Source: Halocaridina rubra
Taxonomy: Eukaryota; Arthropoda; Malacostraca; Decapoda; Atyidae
DNA: 64,000 nucleotides
Direction: 5' to 3'
NCBI GenBank assembly: GCA_037179515.1
Contig: JAXCGZ010000117.1
Span: forward strand, 38,501-102,500
Each line of letters starts with the position of its first letter. Positions within the stretch are counted from its first letter, which is position 1. Of the stretch, positions 40,178 through 53,416 are shown in pieces. The position numbers and the translations under genes were made by a program. Below the pieces are notes generated by a model. It was not told where the DNA came from and ran no database searches. It saw only the letters and a program-made list of their open reading frames with translations.

Positions 40178-40352
40178 TGCCTACATCTACACAGCATAGT
40201 CATGCATATTCGTTACTCATCTCTTGTTATCCCTTCTAATCTGACAAGTCACAACATTCCCGTCTCTGTTTCTGTTTTTATATTTCTTCGCGCCCAGGCC
40301 CGATGAGGGCAATTTTATTCCTCTATCCTCTGTCACACTCAGAAAAAAATAC
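40178..40352 (+). repeat. A-tailed SINE-like repeat, family B, copy 3
   Basis: Runs GCCTACATCTACACAGCATA, TTACTCATCTCTTGTTATCC, CGCGCCCAGGCCCGATGAGG, then CTGTCACACTCAGAAAAAAA. Same order and orientation as 20983-21180. Confidence 0.7.
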
Positions 40353-40560
40353 AACAGAGAAAACAAAACTTGTCTTCTGATAGGTTTCCAAATTCATTTT
40401 TATTAATTAATTTATTCATTCATTGTAAAACGGGGATGCTAAGAGAGCCGAATTTCAAATCCTTAAAACAGCTCATGCATGTTTTCTTCACCAAAGTAAT
40501 TATCTCGTGAGGTAGGCCATGAATACTCGAGATTCGCATTTACAATTTAGCATTAAGCAT

Positions 40561-40914
40561 GGGGGGGGGTTTACACGGTCAAACGGTTCGTCGAACGCGG
40601 TTCGACGGACAAGTTATTGAAGTGATGTTCGAACGTGTGAACGGGGTACTTGGTTGTCGAACACGTTCCATGTTCGACAACCAAATACCCTGTTCACACG
40701 TTCGAACATCATTTCAAACGGTTCGTCGAACGCGATTCGACAGACAAGTGTTTGAAGTGATGTTCGAACGTGTGAACGGGGTATTTGGTTGTCGAACACG
40801 TTTGTCGAGCGTATTCGACAACCAAATACCCCATTCACTCATTCGAACATCACTTCAAACACTTGTCTGTCGAACCGCATTCGACGAACTGTTTGACCGT
40901 GTAAGCCCCTCTTT
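40561..40914. mobile_element. Foldback element, copy 1 (nested palindromes)
   Basis: Starts in a G-run then TTTACACGGTCAAACGGTTC and ends on the other strand with the same GGGGCTTACACGGTCAAACA. A block of about 95 bp containing GAAGTGATGTTCGAACGTGT and GGTTGTCGAACACG occurs twice in direct and twice (partly) in inverted orientation: forward 40577-40672, inverted to about 40718, forward about 40718-40810, inverted to 40900. Multiple GTTCGAAC-type palindromes are present. No coding region. The shorter relative is at 41668-41815. Confidence 0.85.
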
Positions 40915-40969
40915 AAAGTCTGCAATGGAACAGTATACTCGAGCTCGTGGTTCAATAAGAGTATTGTAT

Positions 40970-41100
40970 GATAAAATAAAGATAACGATTTCCAGTACAT
41001 TTCATATCCCCGAACACTGTTAGATTAGGTTGTTACCTAACTTACTCTAACAATATATGGGGTTACCTAATGTACTTGGAGTCGTTATCTTTACTTGATC
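40970..41100. mobile_element. Inverted-repeat MITE, family M, copy 4
   Basis: Left arm GATAAAATAAAGATAACGAT, TTCCAGTACATTTCATATCC; right arm CTAATGTACTTGGAGTCGTT, ATCTTTACTTGATC. This is the most compact copy, about 131 bp, with a GTTAGATTAGG / CTAACTTACTCTAAC centre. No convincing target duplication is seen. Confidence 0.75.
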
Positions 41101-41405
41101 GGCATTGGCTATCGCCGAGGTTAGCATTAATTACAGATTGCTCATGCAGTTAAAAAAAATAAAAAACATAAAATAAAACTCCTCTCGGTCTCACGTCAGG
41201 ATATGATCTGATTTGAAATTTTCGACATCAAATTGCCTCCCTCCCCTCCCTTCCCCTCCCCTCCTCCCCTCATTCGAATACCAGTTGCGTTTCTACAGAA
41301 GTATCGTAAAATGGCCTCCAGTCTTTTCAAGTTCCTTTTTTTTTTGTTTTAATAGGCAGCTCTTCTCATCATGACCGTTGGTTTTCACTTGTCTCTTTGA
41401 AGCTG

Positions 41406-41520
<115 letters not shown>

Positions 41521-41667
41521 CGGTCTTGGGACTAGCACCAAGTCGAGTTAGCTTGATCCGTCGGAGGCTGGATTTAAAGTCAATCAGGCTGTTTTTTTTT
41601 TTTTTTTTTTAATATTTTGTCTTGATGTCATATATTAAGGATGCACCACTTTCCCATTTTTGTGCCT

Positions 41668-41815
41668 TAAAGGGGGTTTGCACGGTCAAACGGTTCGTCG
41701 AACGCGGTTCGACAGACAAGTGTTTGAAGTGATGTTCGAACGTGTGAACGGGGTATTTGGTTGTCGAACACGTTTGTCGAACGTGTTCCACGTTTGACCG
41801 TGTAAACCCCCCTTT
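41668..41815. mobile_element. Foldback element, copy 2 (short form)
   Basis: 148 bp: TAAAGGGGGTTTGCACGGTC at the left and, on the other strand, TAAAGGGGGGTTTACACGGT at the right. The interior has one forward block (GAAGTGATGTTCGAACGTGT, GGTTGTCGAACACG), and the right arm is only about 30 bp. The ends suggest TTTA/TAAA or a TTAA-like target, but this is not settled. Confidence 0.82.
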
Positions 41816-41979
41816 ACGGATTTGCAAAAATAATAGTATGGAATTTTATAATTCTCGATTTGAAAAAAAAAAATATCAAAGCCAGAGATTTGATACTGAT
41901 TTTTTAAATCGAAAGAACTCACCAAATTTAATTTATTTTGTATTCCTTCTAGCTCAGTATAATAATATTGATTTTTACC

Positions 41980-42168
<189 letters not shown>

Positions 42169-42176
42169 ATATACTT

Positions 42177-42293
<117 letters not shown>

Positions 42294-42422
42294 ATGATAA
42301 CTTCAAGGGATTTGTTGTCAAGTATGATGATGTTGCCTGGAACAGCGCTATCTTGTGTCAGGATGATTTGTCTTCTTGATGCTTAAGACACTAGAGAAGG
42401 CTTTGCATGGCCTTGAAAAATT

Positions 42423-42626
<204 letters not shown>

Positions 42627-42689
42627 TGTGTGAAACCGGTACAGGCAAGGAAATTGCCCTCATCAGGAGCAGGTACCTAGTAAACTTTA

Positions 42690-42845
42690 AGAAGAGGATA
42701 AAGTAGAAGTTTAGGAAGAAGGCATAACTAAGGAATGAAGCACATTAGGAAAAGGTCAAGCTGAATGAGGGCCTAAAGATATGGCAGAGTTAGGCCATGA
42801 CAATGAACCCGCTTTTTGAAGGATGGTTAGTGTTACTAAACAGTA
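42690..42845 (+). repeat. Dispersed unclassified repeat, family D, copy 2
   Basis: Counterpart of 6890-7045: AGAAGTTTAGGAAGAAGGCA, AGGAAAAGGTCAAGCTGAAT, AAGATATGGCAGAGTTAGGC and CGCTTTTTGAAGGATGG. A further TGAAACCACTTTTTGAGAGT block at 52918 may be a remote relative. Confidence 0.6.
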
Positions 42846-42922
42846 GGGTATGATCGAGGGAGATTATTATGGAAATAGAGAAAAGAACTGGATTGAATAT
42901 ATATCCCTGGGAAACTACCTAG

Positions 42923-43200
<278 letters not shown>

Positions 43201-43635
43201 AAGAATAATTATTTTCGAAATCAAGTTTGAACTGAGTTTATTTCAATCATCTCTTGAGTAGAATTTCATAGTTTATACTCTCAAAGGCTTTCGATAAAGC
43301 TTACAAAAGAAGGAGGAAAAACTTTTCTCATCTACACTACCGTAAATTTTATTTGTTATCTCAAAGCGTTATTTCAGTTGATAATTTCGGTCTGACTCCA
43401 GGTCGGTTTTCAAATGACATTGGTCTGTCTTTAAAAGTGACGTCAGCTGGTTAGTCAGAATTGCCTATTATATTAAAGAAAATATATGGGCGGTAAGGAA
43501 ATTGGTTTATTAGTGTTACATCTTTTGTAACATCCGTTTTATGTAAAGATATAACGTGATCAATTTTCCCAGAATCAGGAGACCTACTTTTGACGATGGA
43601 GGCGCTTACAATTATTATAATGTAAAACAATCACC
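43201..43635. other. Unassigned AT-rich DNA
   Basis: A stretch at 43230-43300 (TTCATAGTTTATACTCTCAAAGGCTTTCGATAAAG, cited by position) resembles minus-strand RT sequence with 'SFDKA'-like content but is too short to assign. Otherwise nothing recognised. Confidence 0.4.
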
Positions 43636-43800
43636 AAGAGTTCCGGTTTTACGTCACTGGCCCCCTTTTCTACCAAGGGCTAGGACGGTGGCCTTCTTGC
43701 GAAGGACTTGCTTTGACATATGTAATCGTTACCCTGAGTGCATGCCCTTGCTAACCTCAGACCGTGACGGGGCGCGAACCCTCGACCTGACGCCGATCTT
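43636..43800 (-). repeat. tRNA-derived SINE, family A, copy 2
   Basis: Plus strand: TTTTACGTCACTGGCCCCCT, AAGGGCTAGGACGGTGGCCT, TAACCTCAGACCGTGACGGG, GCGCGAACCCTCGACCTGAC. The minus strand gives the B box GGGTTCGCGCC. The A-box end is lost or diverged. Confidence 0.7.
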
Positions 43801-44420
<620 letters not shown>

Positions 44421-44742
44421 ATGCAACACATAAGGTAGGACAATTACGTCTTAGGATGACTGCCCTATAGGACAAATGCCACTAAGATAATGAAACCTAT
44501 TTTGATCTAACCTCTCTTAACCTAAACTAATCTAACCTAATGTAATCAAATATGAAGTAACAAATTATTCAATTTGTACTTCTTTTCATTCATTATATGT
44601 CATATTCGGTTTCATTCTTTTAAGAAGCCATTTTCCGCTTTTGTATTGAGTAAGGGGCATTTGTCCTAAGGGCCATCGTCCTCGTGGCAATTGCCCCAAG
44701 GGGCCGTTTTTCGAACTCATATTCCACATTTTACACACACGC

Positions 44743-44855
<113 letters not shown>

Positions 44856-44934
44856 TATCTATCTAATCTGTCCTATCTATCATATTTATCTATCAACATA
44901 AATTACATGACCTATCTCTAAATATAAATTGCAT

Positions 44935-44937
<3 letters not shown>

Positions 44938-45025
<88 letters not shown>
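44938..45025. repeat. (CT)n microsatellite ending at a CR1-like 5' truncation point
   Basis: CT tract that runs directly into the CR1-like sequence GGACAAGGAAATGTTC. Confidence 0.98.
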
Positions 45026-45027
<2 letters not shown>

Positions 45028-45575
45028 ACAAGGAAATGTTCAGAAATATTTATGTAACCTATGTGAGGCCAAAACTCGAATATGCAGCCCCCTTTTGGAA
45101 TCCGCACTTGAAAAAGCACATAGCTAAGCTTGAAAAAGTTCAAAGACATGCCACGAAACTGGTGCCAGATATACGCAATCTCGGTTATGATGAGAGGCTG
45201 AGGGAATTAGATTTGCCATCACTCGAAGCTAGAAGAGTAAGGGGGGATATGGTGACAGTCTTTAAATTCCTTTATGGTTATGATAGAGTGGATAGGGATC
45301 GATATTTTGATATGGCTGGCTCTAGAACTAGAGGTCATAGTTTGAAGCTTCGTAAGAAAACTTCTTTGCAGGATGTAAGGAAATACTTTTTCAGTGTAAG
45401 AGTAGTTGATAATTGGAATTGGCTAAGCGAGGAGGTGGTTAATGCTATCTCAATCCATAGTTTTAAGGACAGGTACGATAAGTATCACTAAGTCTAAAAT
45501 GGAAGCGATGAGGAGACGGGAAGATACGAGCTTTGGGCTCTTTCCCGTAAACACAATTAGGTAATCACAATTAGG
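45026..45575 (+). mobile_element. CR1-like element copy G (5'-truncated)
   Basis: Starts inside the ORF2 C-terminal region at a (CT)n junction and runs to the 3' UTR with GGAGACGGGAAGATACGAGC, CTTTGGGCTCTTTCCCGTAA and two ACAATTAGGTAATC units, followed by (CA)n. Confidence 0.92.
45027..45491 (+). pseudogene. CR1-like copy G: ORF2 C-terminal fragment
   Basis: In-frame 155 codons from DKEMFRNIYVTYVRPKLEYA to ...[12 protein letters not shown] and a TAA. It contains the RPKLEYAAPFWNPHLKKHI thumb-region block and the RTRGHSLKLRKKTS block seen near the C-terminus of CR1-group elements. It has no catalytic domain, so it is non-functional although the frame is intact. Confidence 0.92.
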
Positions 45576-45606
45576 TAATCACACACACACACACACACAC
45601 ACACAC
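45576..45606. repeat. (CA)n tail of CR1-like copy G
   Basis: About 15 CA units directly after the last GGTAATC. Confidence 0.95.
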
Positions 45607-46113
45607 TTTTAGTTCACTATTACCACGGGTATATTTCTCTCAGGGTCTGTAAAATTTACCAAAGAGAGCCAAAACATAAAAGCAAAAGAAGAAAGAAGAA
45701 CATTGCTAGTCATGGTCATTATATGGAAACCGTAGTTGTTTGCACGCCTCTCCTTAATAACATTCACTCGTGTAATCCCACAGGCAAATGTCACATACTA
45801 TACACACGAATATATACATATTTGGACATGAATATCATACATGTACATATATACACATATGGACCATCAACTCAATACCGGTATGATTCAAGCATAAATG
45901 GGGAAAAATGATGTCAGAAAAGACATATGATAGTAAAGGAAAACTAGTCATCTAGTTGTTATTAAGCAGCAAAGCAACTATGACTCCTTGTAAAATGCTA
46001 AGAAAATTATGTGTGGGAAAGAACAATATAACAAATGGAGATAAGTTAGTAGATTCAGGCAATGACAAATATATGTTTGGAAAACAACAAATCATAAGTC
46101 AGTGAATGATTAG

Positions 46114-46118
<5 letters not shown>
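45607..46118. other. Unassigned DNA between CR1-like copies
   Basis: No gene or repeat recognised. Confidence 0.55.

Positions 46119-46207
<89 letters not shown>
46119..46207. repeat. (TA)n then (TG)n: 3' tail of antisense CR1-like copy D
   Basis: TA to about 46168, TG from 46169 to 46207. On the minus strand this is a (CA)n tail leading into (TA)n, the same order as after copy F. Confidence 0.95.
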
Positions 46208-46209
<2 letters not shown>

Positions 46210-47456
46210 TTACTTAATTGTGATTACCTAATTGTGTTTACGGGAAAGAGCCCAAAGCTCGTATCTTCCCGTCTCCTCATCGCTTCCATTTTATACTTAG
46301 TGATACTTATCATACCTGTCCTTAAAACTATGGATTGAGATAGCATTAACTACCTCCTCGCTTAGCCAATTCCAATTATCAACTACTCTTACACTGAAAA
46401 AGTATTTCCTTACATCCTGCGAAGAAGTTTTCTTACGAAGCTTCAAACTATGACCTCTAGTTCTAGAGCCAGCCATATCAAAATATCAATCCCTATCCAC
46501 TCTATCATAACCATGAAGGAATTTAAGGACTGTCACCATATCCCCCCTCACTCTTCTAGCTTCGAGTGATGGTAAGTCTAATTCCCTCAGCCTCTCATCA
46601 TAACTGAGATTGCGTATTTCTGGCACCAGTTTCGTGGCATGTCTTTGAACTTTTTCAAGCTTAGCTATGTGCTTTTTCAAGTGCGGATTCCAAAAGGGGG
46701 CTGCATATTCGAGTTTTGGCCTCACATAGGTTACATAAATATTTCTGAACATTTCCTTGTCCATGTGCCTGAAGGCTACCCTTACATTTGATAAGAGTGC
46801 ATATGCTGCCCTTACTATGCCATTTATATGTATTTCTGGAGACAAATCTGCCAGTATGTTTACTCCTAGATCTCTCTCATTTTCTGTCTCTTGAAGTTGT
46901 ACTCCAGCCACAGAGTAGTCAAGCTTGGGCCTTCTTGCACTTGTACCCATTCTCATTACCTTACATTTTGAAGTATTGAATTTCATTAGCCACTTTTCTG
47001 ACCACTCATGCAGATTATTTAGATCCTCCTGAAGTTCTCTACCATTGTTCTCGTTTTTTACTTTCTTCACAATCTTTGCATCATCTGCAAACATATTCAT
47101 GAATGAATTTACAGACTCTGGTAGGTCATTTACATATACAAGGAACAAAAGTGGCCCTAAAACTGAACCCTGTGGAACTCCACTACTAACTCTTCTCCAT
47201 TCAGACACTGAGTGTCTTACTCTAACCCTCTGTTCCCTTCCTTCTAAGTAAGTTTTTATCCATTCCAAAACATTTCCACCTATTCTAGCCATTGATTGCA
47301 GCTTCCTAATAAGTCTCGCATGTGGAACAGTGTCAAACGCTTTCTGGAAGTCTAGAAATATGCAATCTGCCCAGCCCTCTCTTTCCTGTAAGATTTGGCT
47401 TACCTCATCATAAAATTCTAATAAGTTTGTTACTGTTGATCTACCTTCTCTGAAGC

Positions 47457-47458
<2 letters not shown>
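46208..47458 (-). mobile_element. CR1-like element copy D (5'-truncated, antisense)
   Basis: From a (TG)n junction inside the RT fingers (minus strand starts at the GFREGRS region) to the 3' UTR with two AATTA(A/G)GTAATC units and a (CA)n tail. It lies directly downstream, in its own orientation, of copy E's (CA)n tail. Confidence 0.93.
46486..47292 (-). pseudogene. CR1-like copy D: ORF2 RT palm to C-terminus
   Basis: 268 open codons on the minus strand with RVSSGVPQGSVLGPLLFLVY, the FADDAKIVKK catalytic motif, LHEWSEKWLMKFNTSKCKVM and the C-terminal RPKLEYAAPF and YDRVDRD blocks, ended by a stop near 46486 (consensus CGATATTTTG, here TTGATATTTTG). The RT fingers with motif A lie upstream to 47458. 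Confidence 0.93.

Positions 47459-47523
<65 letters not shown>
47459..47523. repeat. (TG)n tract joining CR1-like copies D and E
   Basis: About 32 TG units. On the minus strand it is at once the (CA)n tail of copy E and the 5' junction of copy D. Confidence 0.97.
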
Positions 47524-47525
<2 letters not shown>

Positions 47526-50100
47526 TTACCTAATTATGTTTACGGGAAAGAGCACAAAGCTCGTATCTTCCCGTCTCCTCATCGCTTCCATTTTAGACTT
47601 AGTCATACTTATCATACCTGTCCTTAAAACTATGCATTGAGATAGCATTAATTACCTCCTCGCTTAGCTAATTCCAATTATCAACTACTCTTACACTGAA
47701 AAAGTATTTCCTTACATCCTGCAAAGAAGTTTTCTTACGAAGCTTCAAACTATGACCTCAAGTTCTAGAGCCAGCCATATCAAAATATCGATCCCTATCC
47801 ACTCTATCATAACCATGAAGGAATTTAAAGACTGTCACAATATCCCCCCTCAATCTTCTAGCTTCGAGTGATGGTAAGTCTAATTCCCTCAGCCTCTCAT
47901 CATAATTGAGATTGCGTATTTCTGGCACCAGTTTCGTGGCATGTCTCTGAACTCTTTCAAGCTTAGCTATGTGCTTTTTCAAGTGCGGATTCCAAAAGGG
48001 GGCTGCATATTCGAGTTTTGGCCTCACATAGGTTACATATATATTTCTGAACATTTCCTTGTCCATGTGCCTGAAGGCTACCCTTACATTTGATAAGAAT
48101 ACATATGCTGCCCTTACTATGCCATTTATATGTATTTCTGGAGACAAATCTGCCAGTATGTTTACTCCTAGATCTCTCTCATTTTCTGTCTCTTGAAGCT
48201 GTACTCCAGCCACCGAGTAGTCAAGCTTGGGCCTTCTTGCACTTGTACCCATTCTCATTACCTTACATTTTGAAGTATTGAATTTCATTAGCCACTTTTA
48301 TGACCACTCATGCAGACTATTTAGATCTTCCTGAAGTTCTCTATCATTGTTCTCGTTTGCTACTTTCTTCACAATCTTTGCATCATCTGCAAACATATTC
48401 ATGAATGAATTTACAGACTCTGGTAGGTCATTTACATATACAAGGAACAAAAGTGGCCCTAAAACTGAACCCTGTGGAACTCCACTACTAACTCTTCTCC
48501 ATTCAGACACTGAGTGTCTTACTCTAACCCTCTGTTCCCTTCTTTCTAAGTAAGTTTTTATTAATTCCAAGATATTTCCACCTATTCTAGCCATTGCTTG
48601 CAGCTTCCTAATAAGTCTCCCATGTGGAACAGTGTCAAATGCTTTCTGGAAGTCTAAGAATATGCAATCTGCCCAGCCCTCTCTTTCCTGTAAGATTTGG
48701 CTTACCTCATCATAAAATTCTAATAAGTTGTTACTGTTGATCTACCTTCTCTGAATCCATGTTGCCTCACTGACAAAAAGTTGAAGGATTCCAAGTAAAG
48801 AGAGATATGTTTCCTTAGTAGTTTCTCCATAACTTTGCAAACTATGCTGGTCAAGGAAACTGGTCTATAGTTTAGAGCTATCCCTCCTTTCCTTTTTGAA
48901 GATAGGTACCATATTTGCCTGTTTCCAGCATCTTGGAATCTCCCCTGACTCCAGTGACTTTTTAAATATGATACCCAGTGCCACTGATATTGAGTTTGTG
49001 CATTTTTTAAGTACATGAGGGGATATGTCATCAGGATCTGTAGCTTTATGAACATCTAAATCATCAGCGCTTTCCATACCTCTGTGGCTGTAAGGTTGAT
49101 GTTCTCTAATACCGGCCCTTGAGCTTCTATCTCTGCAATCTGAGGGGGTGGGGTATTTTCTACCGTAAATACTGACTGAAGCTCCTTGTTCAATTCTTTG
49201 CAGATCTCTTCATCCGTTTCAGTGATGCTTCCATCCTCTCTCTTTAGCCTTAAAACCTGTTGTTTTACCTTCAGTTTTCCTCTGATAAAGTGTGGAAAAG
49301 CTTGGGATTTTCTTTAGCCTTCCTGGTGATGTCCCTCTCATAGTCTCTCTCTGCCTCTCTTCTTTTACTTAGGTAGTCATTTCTTGCTCTTTTGTAGGTT
49401 TGCCAGGCATTTATGTTTTTTCTCCTCCTATACCATTTCCAGCATTTGTCTCTCCACTCCTTAGCTCTCTTACACTCATTATCAAACCATTTCTCTCTGG
49501 CATGAATTACACCTACTTTGGTGACAGGTATGCAGCAATCTACTATCTTCCCATATTTCTCACAAAAGATGTCATACATTTCTTGTACAGATTTGTTGTA
49601 AAATAAGGTTCTCCAGTCAATAACTGCAAAAGCTCATTCATTTTGATGTAATCTCCTTTCGGATAGTTCCTCCTCATGTCTTCAGTGCCTCTACTCTCAG
49701 GAAGAAAATCTTCAATGATATACTCCATCAACAACACACAGTGGTCACTCTTTCCAATTGGTGGTTCATACTAAATTTTTTCAACATCCAACACATTATC
49801 TGTGAATACTAGATCAAGTAGTGATGGCTCATCCCCACCCCTGGCCCTCGTTGGTTCCATTACATGTTGGTGTAGGAATTCCCTTATACGCAATCTAGGA
49901 ATCTTGCCCCGAATGAGTCCTTACCGCTGTATGGGTCAAGATTTATCCAATCTATCTCTTTATGATTAAAATCTCCCATAATCAAAATCCTACAGTTTTT
50001 CTCCCGTGCCATATTAACAACTGAGTTTATGACTTCAACAGTACTTATATGACTTTCCTCATAAACTTCAAGCCCATTCTGGTTCCTTGGTGGGTTATAT
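47524..50100 (-). mobile_element. CR1-like element copy E (5'-truncated, antisense)
   Basis: From the endonuclease region at 50100 down to a single ATAATTAGGTAATC unit and the (CA)n tail. The ORF2 frame is broken several times, for example near 49743-49880 and 48725-48890, and a TAA replaces the start of the block after SEW at about 48299. The 5' end abuts copy F head to head. Confidence 0.93.
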
Positions 50101-50123
50101 TCCACGATGCTGGAAACAAGCAA
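47758..50123 (-). pseudogene. CR1-like copy E: broken ORF2
   Basis: Minus-strand pieces in order: endonuclease ILIMGDFNHKEIDWINLD (49884-50100), KWFDNECKRAKEWRDKCWKW linker (49271-49579), RT start DVHKATDPDDISPHVLKK (48865-49077), FREGRSTV (48720-49055), SGVPQGSVLGPLLF and FADDAKIVKK (48298-48594), and the C-terminal part (47758-48288). The catalytic motifs survive, but the frame does not. Confidence 0.9.
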
Positions 50124-51442
50124 ATGTGATGCCTATCTTCAAAAAGGGAAGGAGGGATACGGCTCTGAACTATAGACCAGTTTCCTTGACCAGCATAGTT
50201 TGCAAAGTTATGGAGAAACTACTAAGGAAACATATCTCTCTTCACTTGGAATCCTTCAACTTTTTGTCAGTGAGGCAACATGGCTTCAGAGAAGGTAGAT
50301 CAACAGTAACAAACTTATTAGAATTTTATGATGAGGTAAGCCAAATCTTACAGGAAAGAGAGGGCTGGGCAGATTGCATATTCCTAGACTTCCAGAAAGC
50401 GTTTGACACTGTTCCACATGGGAGACTTATTAGGAAGCTGCAAGCAATGGCTAGAATAGGTGGAAATGTTTTGGAATGGATGAAAACTTACTTAGAAGGA
50501 AGGGAACAGAGGGTTAGAGTAAGACACTCAGTGTCTAAATAGAGAAGAGTTAGTAGTGGAGTTCCACAGGGTTCAGTTTTAGGGCCACTTTTGTTCCTTG
50601 TATATGTAAATGACCTACCAGAGTCTGTAAATTCATTCATGAACATGTTTGCAGATAATGCAAAGATTGTGAAGAAAGTAAAAAATGAGAACAATGGTAG
50701 AGAACTTCAGGAGGATCTAAATAATCTGCATGAGTGGTCAGAAAAGTGGCTAATGAAATTCAATACTTCAAAATGTAAGGTAATGAGAATGGATACAAGT
50801 GCAAGAAGGCCCAAGCTTGACTACTCGGTGGCTGGAGTACAACTTCAAGAGACAGAAAATGAGAGAGATCTAGGAGTAAACATACTGGCAGATTTGTCTC
50901 CAGAAATAAATATAAATGGCATAGTAAGGGCAGCATATGCATTCTTATCAAATGTAAGGGTAGCCTTCAGGCACATGGACAAGGAAATGTTCAGAAATAT
51001 TTATGTAACCTATGTGAGGCCAAAACTCGAATATGCAGCCCACTTTTGGAATCTGCACTTGAAAAAGCACATAGCTAAGCTTGAAAAAGTTCAAAGATAT
51101 GCCACGAAACTGGTGCCAGATATACGCAATCTCAGTTATGATGAGAGGCTGAGGGAATTAGACTTACCATCACTCGAAGCTAGAAAAGTGAGGGGGGATA
51201 TGGTGACAGTCTTTAAATTCCTTCATGGTTATGATAGAGTGGATAGGGATCGATATTTTGATATGGCTGGCTCTAGAACTAGAGGTCATAGTTTGAAGCT
51301 TGGTAAGAAAACTTCTTTGCAGGATGTAAGGAAATACTTTTTCAGTGTAAGAGTAGTTGATAATTGGAATTGGCTAAGCGAGGAGGTAGTTAATGCTATC
51401 TCAATCCATAGTTTTAAGGACAGGTATGATAAGTATCACTAA
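50101..51442 (+). pseudogene. CR1-like copy F: RT to C-terminus with one nonsense codon
   Basis: The same frame runs from PRCWKQANVMPIFKKGRRDT, through DCIFLDFQKAFDTVPHG and SGVPQGSVLGPL to the C-terminal [12 protein letters not shown] stop, interrupted by a TAG at 50540-50542 where other copies have a Trp codon (SEWRR). The FADD motif is FADN here (FADNAKIVKK), so the catalytic site is also damaged. Confidence 0.92.
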
Positions 51443-51518
51443 GTATAAAATGGAAGCGATGAGGAGACGGGAAGATACGAGCTTTGGGCTCTTTCCCGTA
51501 AACACAATTAGGTAATCA
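50101..51518 (+). mobile_element. CR1-like element copy F (5'-truncated)
   Basis: Begins at TCCACGATGCTGGAAACAAG in the RT fingers, exactly where the opposite-strand copy E ends, and continues to one ACAATTAGGTAATC unit, then CACATACACACACA and a long (TA)n tract. Confidence 0.93.
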
Positions 51519-51927
<409 letters not shown>

Positions 51928-52019
51928 GCTTATCTATGGTCATTACAGTTCCTAATGCTGCCATATTTCTTGGTCTTCATTACGTTAACTATTCTTGCAG
52001 CCTGTCTTTTATTTGTGTA

Positions 52020-52130
52020 TTATTCTCTTAGTTCTGCCTTGACCTTAAGCTGCTACTTTTGCTTCTCAATATTTTTTTGGTGACCGGGCCAGATGAGGTC
52101 AATTTTATTCGCCCGTCCCAGAGTCATACT
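52020..52130 (+). repeat. A-tailed SINE-like repeat, family B, copy 4 (diverged)
   Basis: Shows GGTGACCGGGCCAGATGAGG, TCAATTTTATTCGCCCGTCC and CAGAGTCATACT, matching the core and the right part of copies 2 and 3. Confidence 0.55.
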
Positions 52131-52139
52131 TATATGTAC

Positions 52140-52295
<156 letters not shown>

Positions 52296-52530
52296 AGAGC
52301 TAGATAATTAAATAGTTGTCACTACAGGCTACCACTGTTTGAAGTATATGAAGCTAATGTTTTTATTGTAACTAAAGCAAGAGGAACAGCAACAGCTGTA
52401 ACAGCGGTTTGAATTGAGAAATAGAGGAGCATAATGATGTTAGGACATATGGGAATAAGTGGACGGACATGTTTAGATCAATAACGTCGGGTGGCGAGCC
52501 ACACCTTCTCCAGCTGTCTTCTAATACGAC

Positions 52531-52532
<2 letters not shown>

Positions 52533-52614
<82 letters not shown>
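52533..52614. repeat. (GA)n microsatellite, about 82 bp
   Basis: Uninterrupted GA tract. Confidence 0.98.
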
Positions 52615-52616
<2 letters not shown>

Positions 52617-53190
52617 CCCCTCCCTTCCCTTCCCATTACGGATAGAAGATGAGGAGAGCGAGGTGGAATGGAGAACTAGACAAGGGCGCTGAGGCGGATG
52701 GACTAGTCGAGATGTGATTTCAGTGAGAACGGGAATGGATGGAATGATTGCATGAGTATGATGAGGGGCCCTACCCCTATTCCTTACTGAGCTATTTGCA
52801 TATGCGAACAAATTTCGCAAAATGTACTATCAAACGAACACACTCACTCATACATTAATATTGGGAACTCTAAAAGGGGGGTTCACGAATTAGCGATTCC
52901 CAGGTATGTAAGATGTATGAAACCACTTTTTGAGAGTAATGGTCAGTGATAGTCTTAAAGATAGAAATTATTAGAATAAAAAAAAAAGACTGTATGGGGA
53001 ACTGCAAAACATGAAACTCTCCATCGTATATGTAAATAGGTTATCAAATACATTAACAAATGAATTAAAAAATAAATAACTAAATTATAAATACCAATTA
53101 TTTCAAATTCTTTTTGCATATATTTCTATTTTTGTCTTTCTCTCGTGAATGAAAAGATCTGTATGAGTACAGGTTTTTTTTCTTTTTTTT
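52615..53190. other. Unassigned DNA
   Basis: No gene. A weak family D likeness at about 52910-52990. Confidence 0.45.
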
Positions 53191-53194
53191 TTCT

Positions 53195-53340
53195 TAGTGT
53201 GACGCCGGGAAGAGCAAAGAAAAGAGCCCTTATCGGGCCCGGGCACTAAAGCACAACACAGGAATAAGAGAATGATAAACAATAAAGAGATAGGATGAAA
53301 AAAAAAATAGAGTAATGAAGAACTACTAATGATGAGAAAA
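53195..53340 (-). repeat. A-tailed SINE-like repeat, family B, copy 5 (diverged)
   Basis: Minus strand of GTGTGACGCCGGGAAGAGCA and CCCTTATCGGGCCCGGGCAC, matching the GCCC...GGGC core and the GTGTCACA end of the family. Confidence 0.6.
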
Positions 53341-53416
53341 AATGAAAGAGAAACAAGAGATGATGAGTGTTGTGACATGCACAACCTTTACTTTGTTTTC
53401 TTTCATCAGAGGTTTG

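Noticed and set aside
45026..51518. Separate host genes encoding repeated RT-like proteins
   Set aside because: All are 5'-truncated or broken copies of one CR1-like retrotransposon with shared 3' ends.
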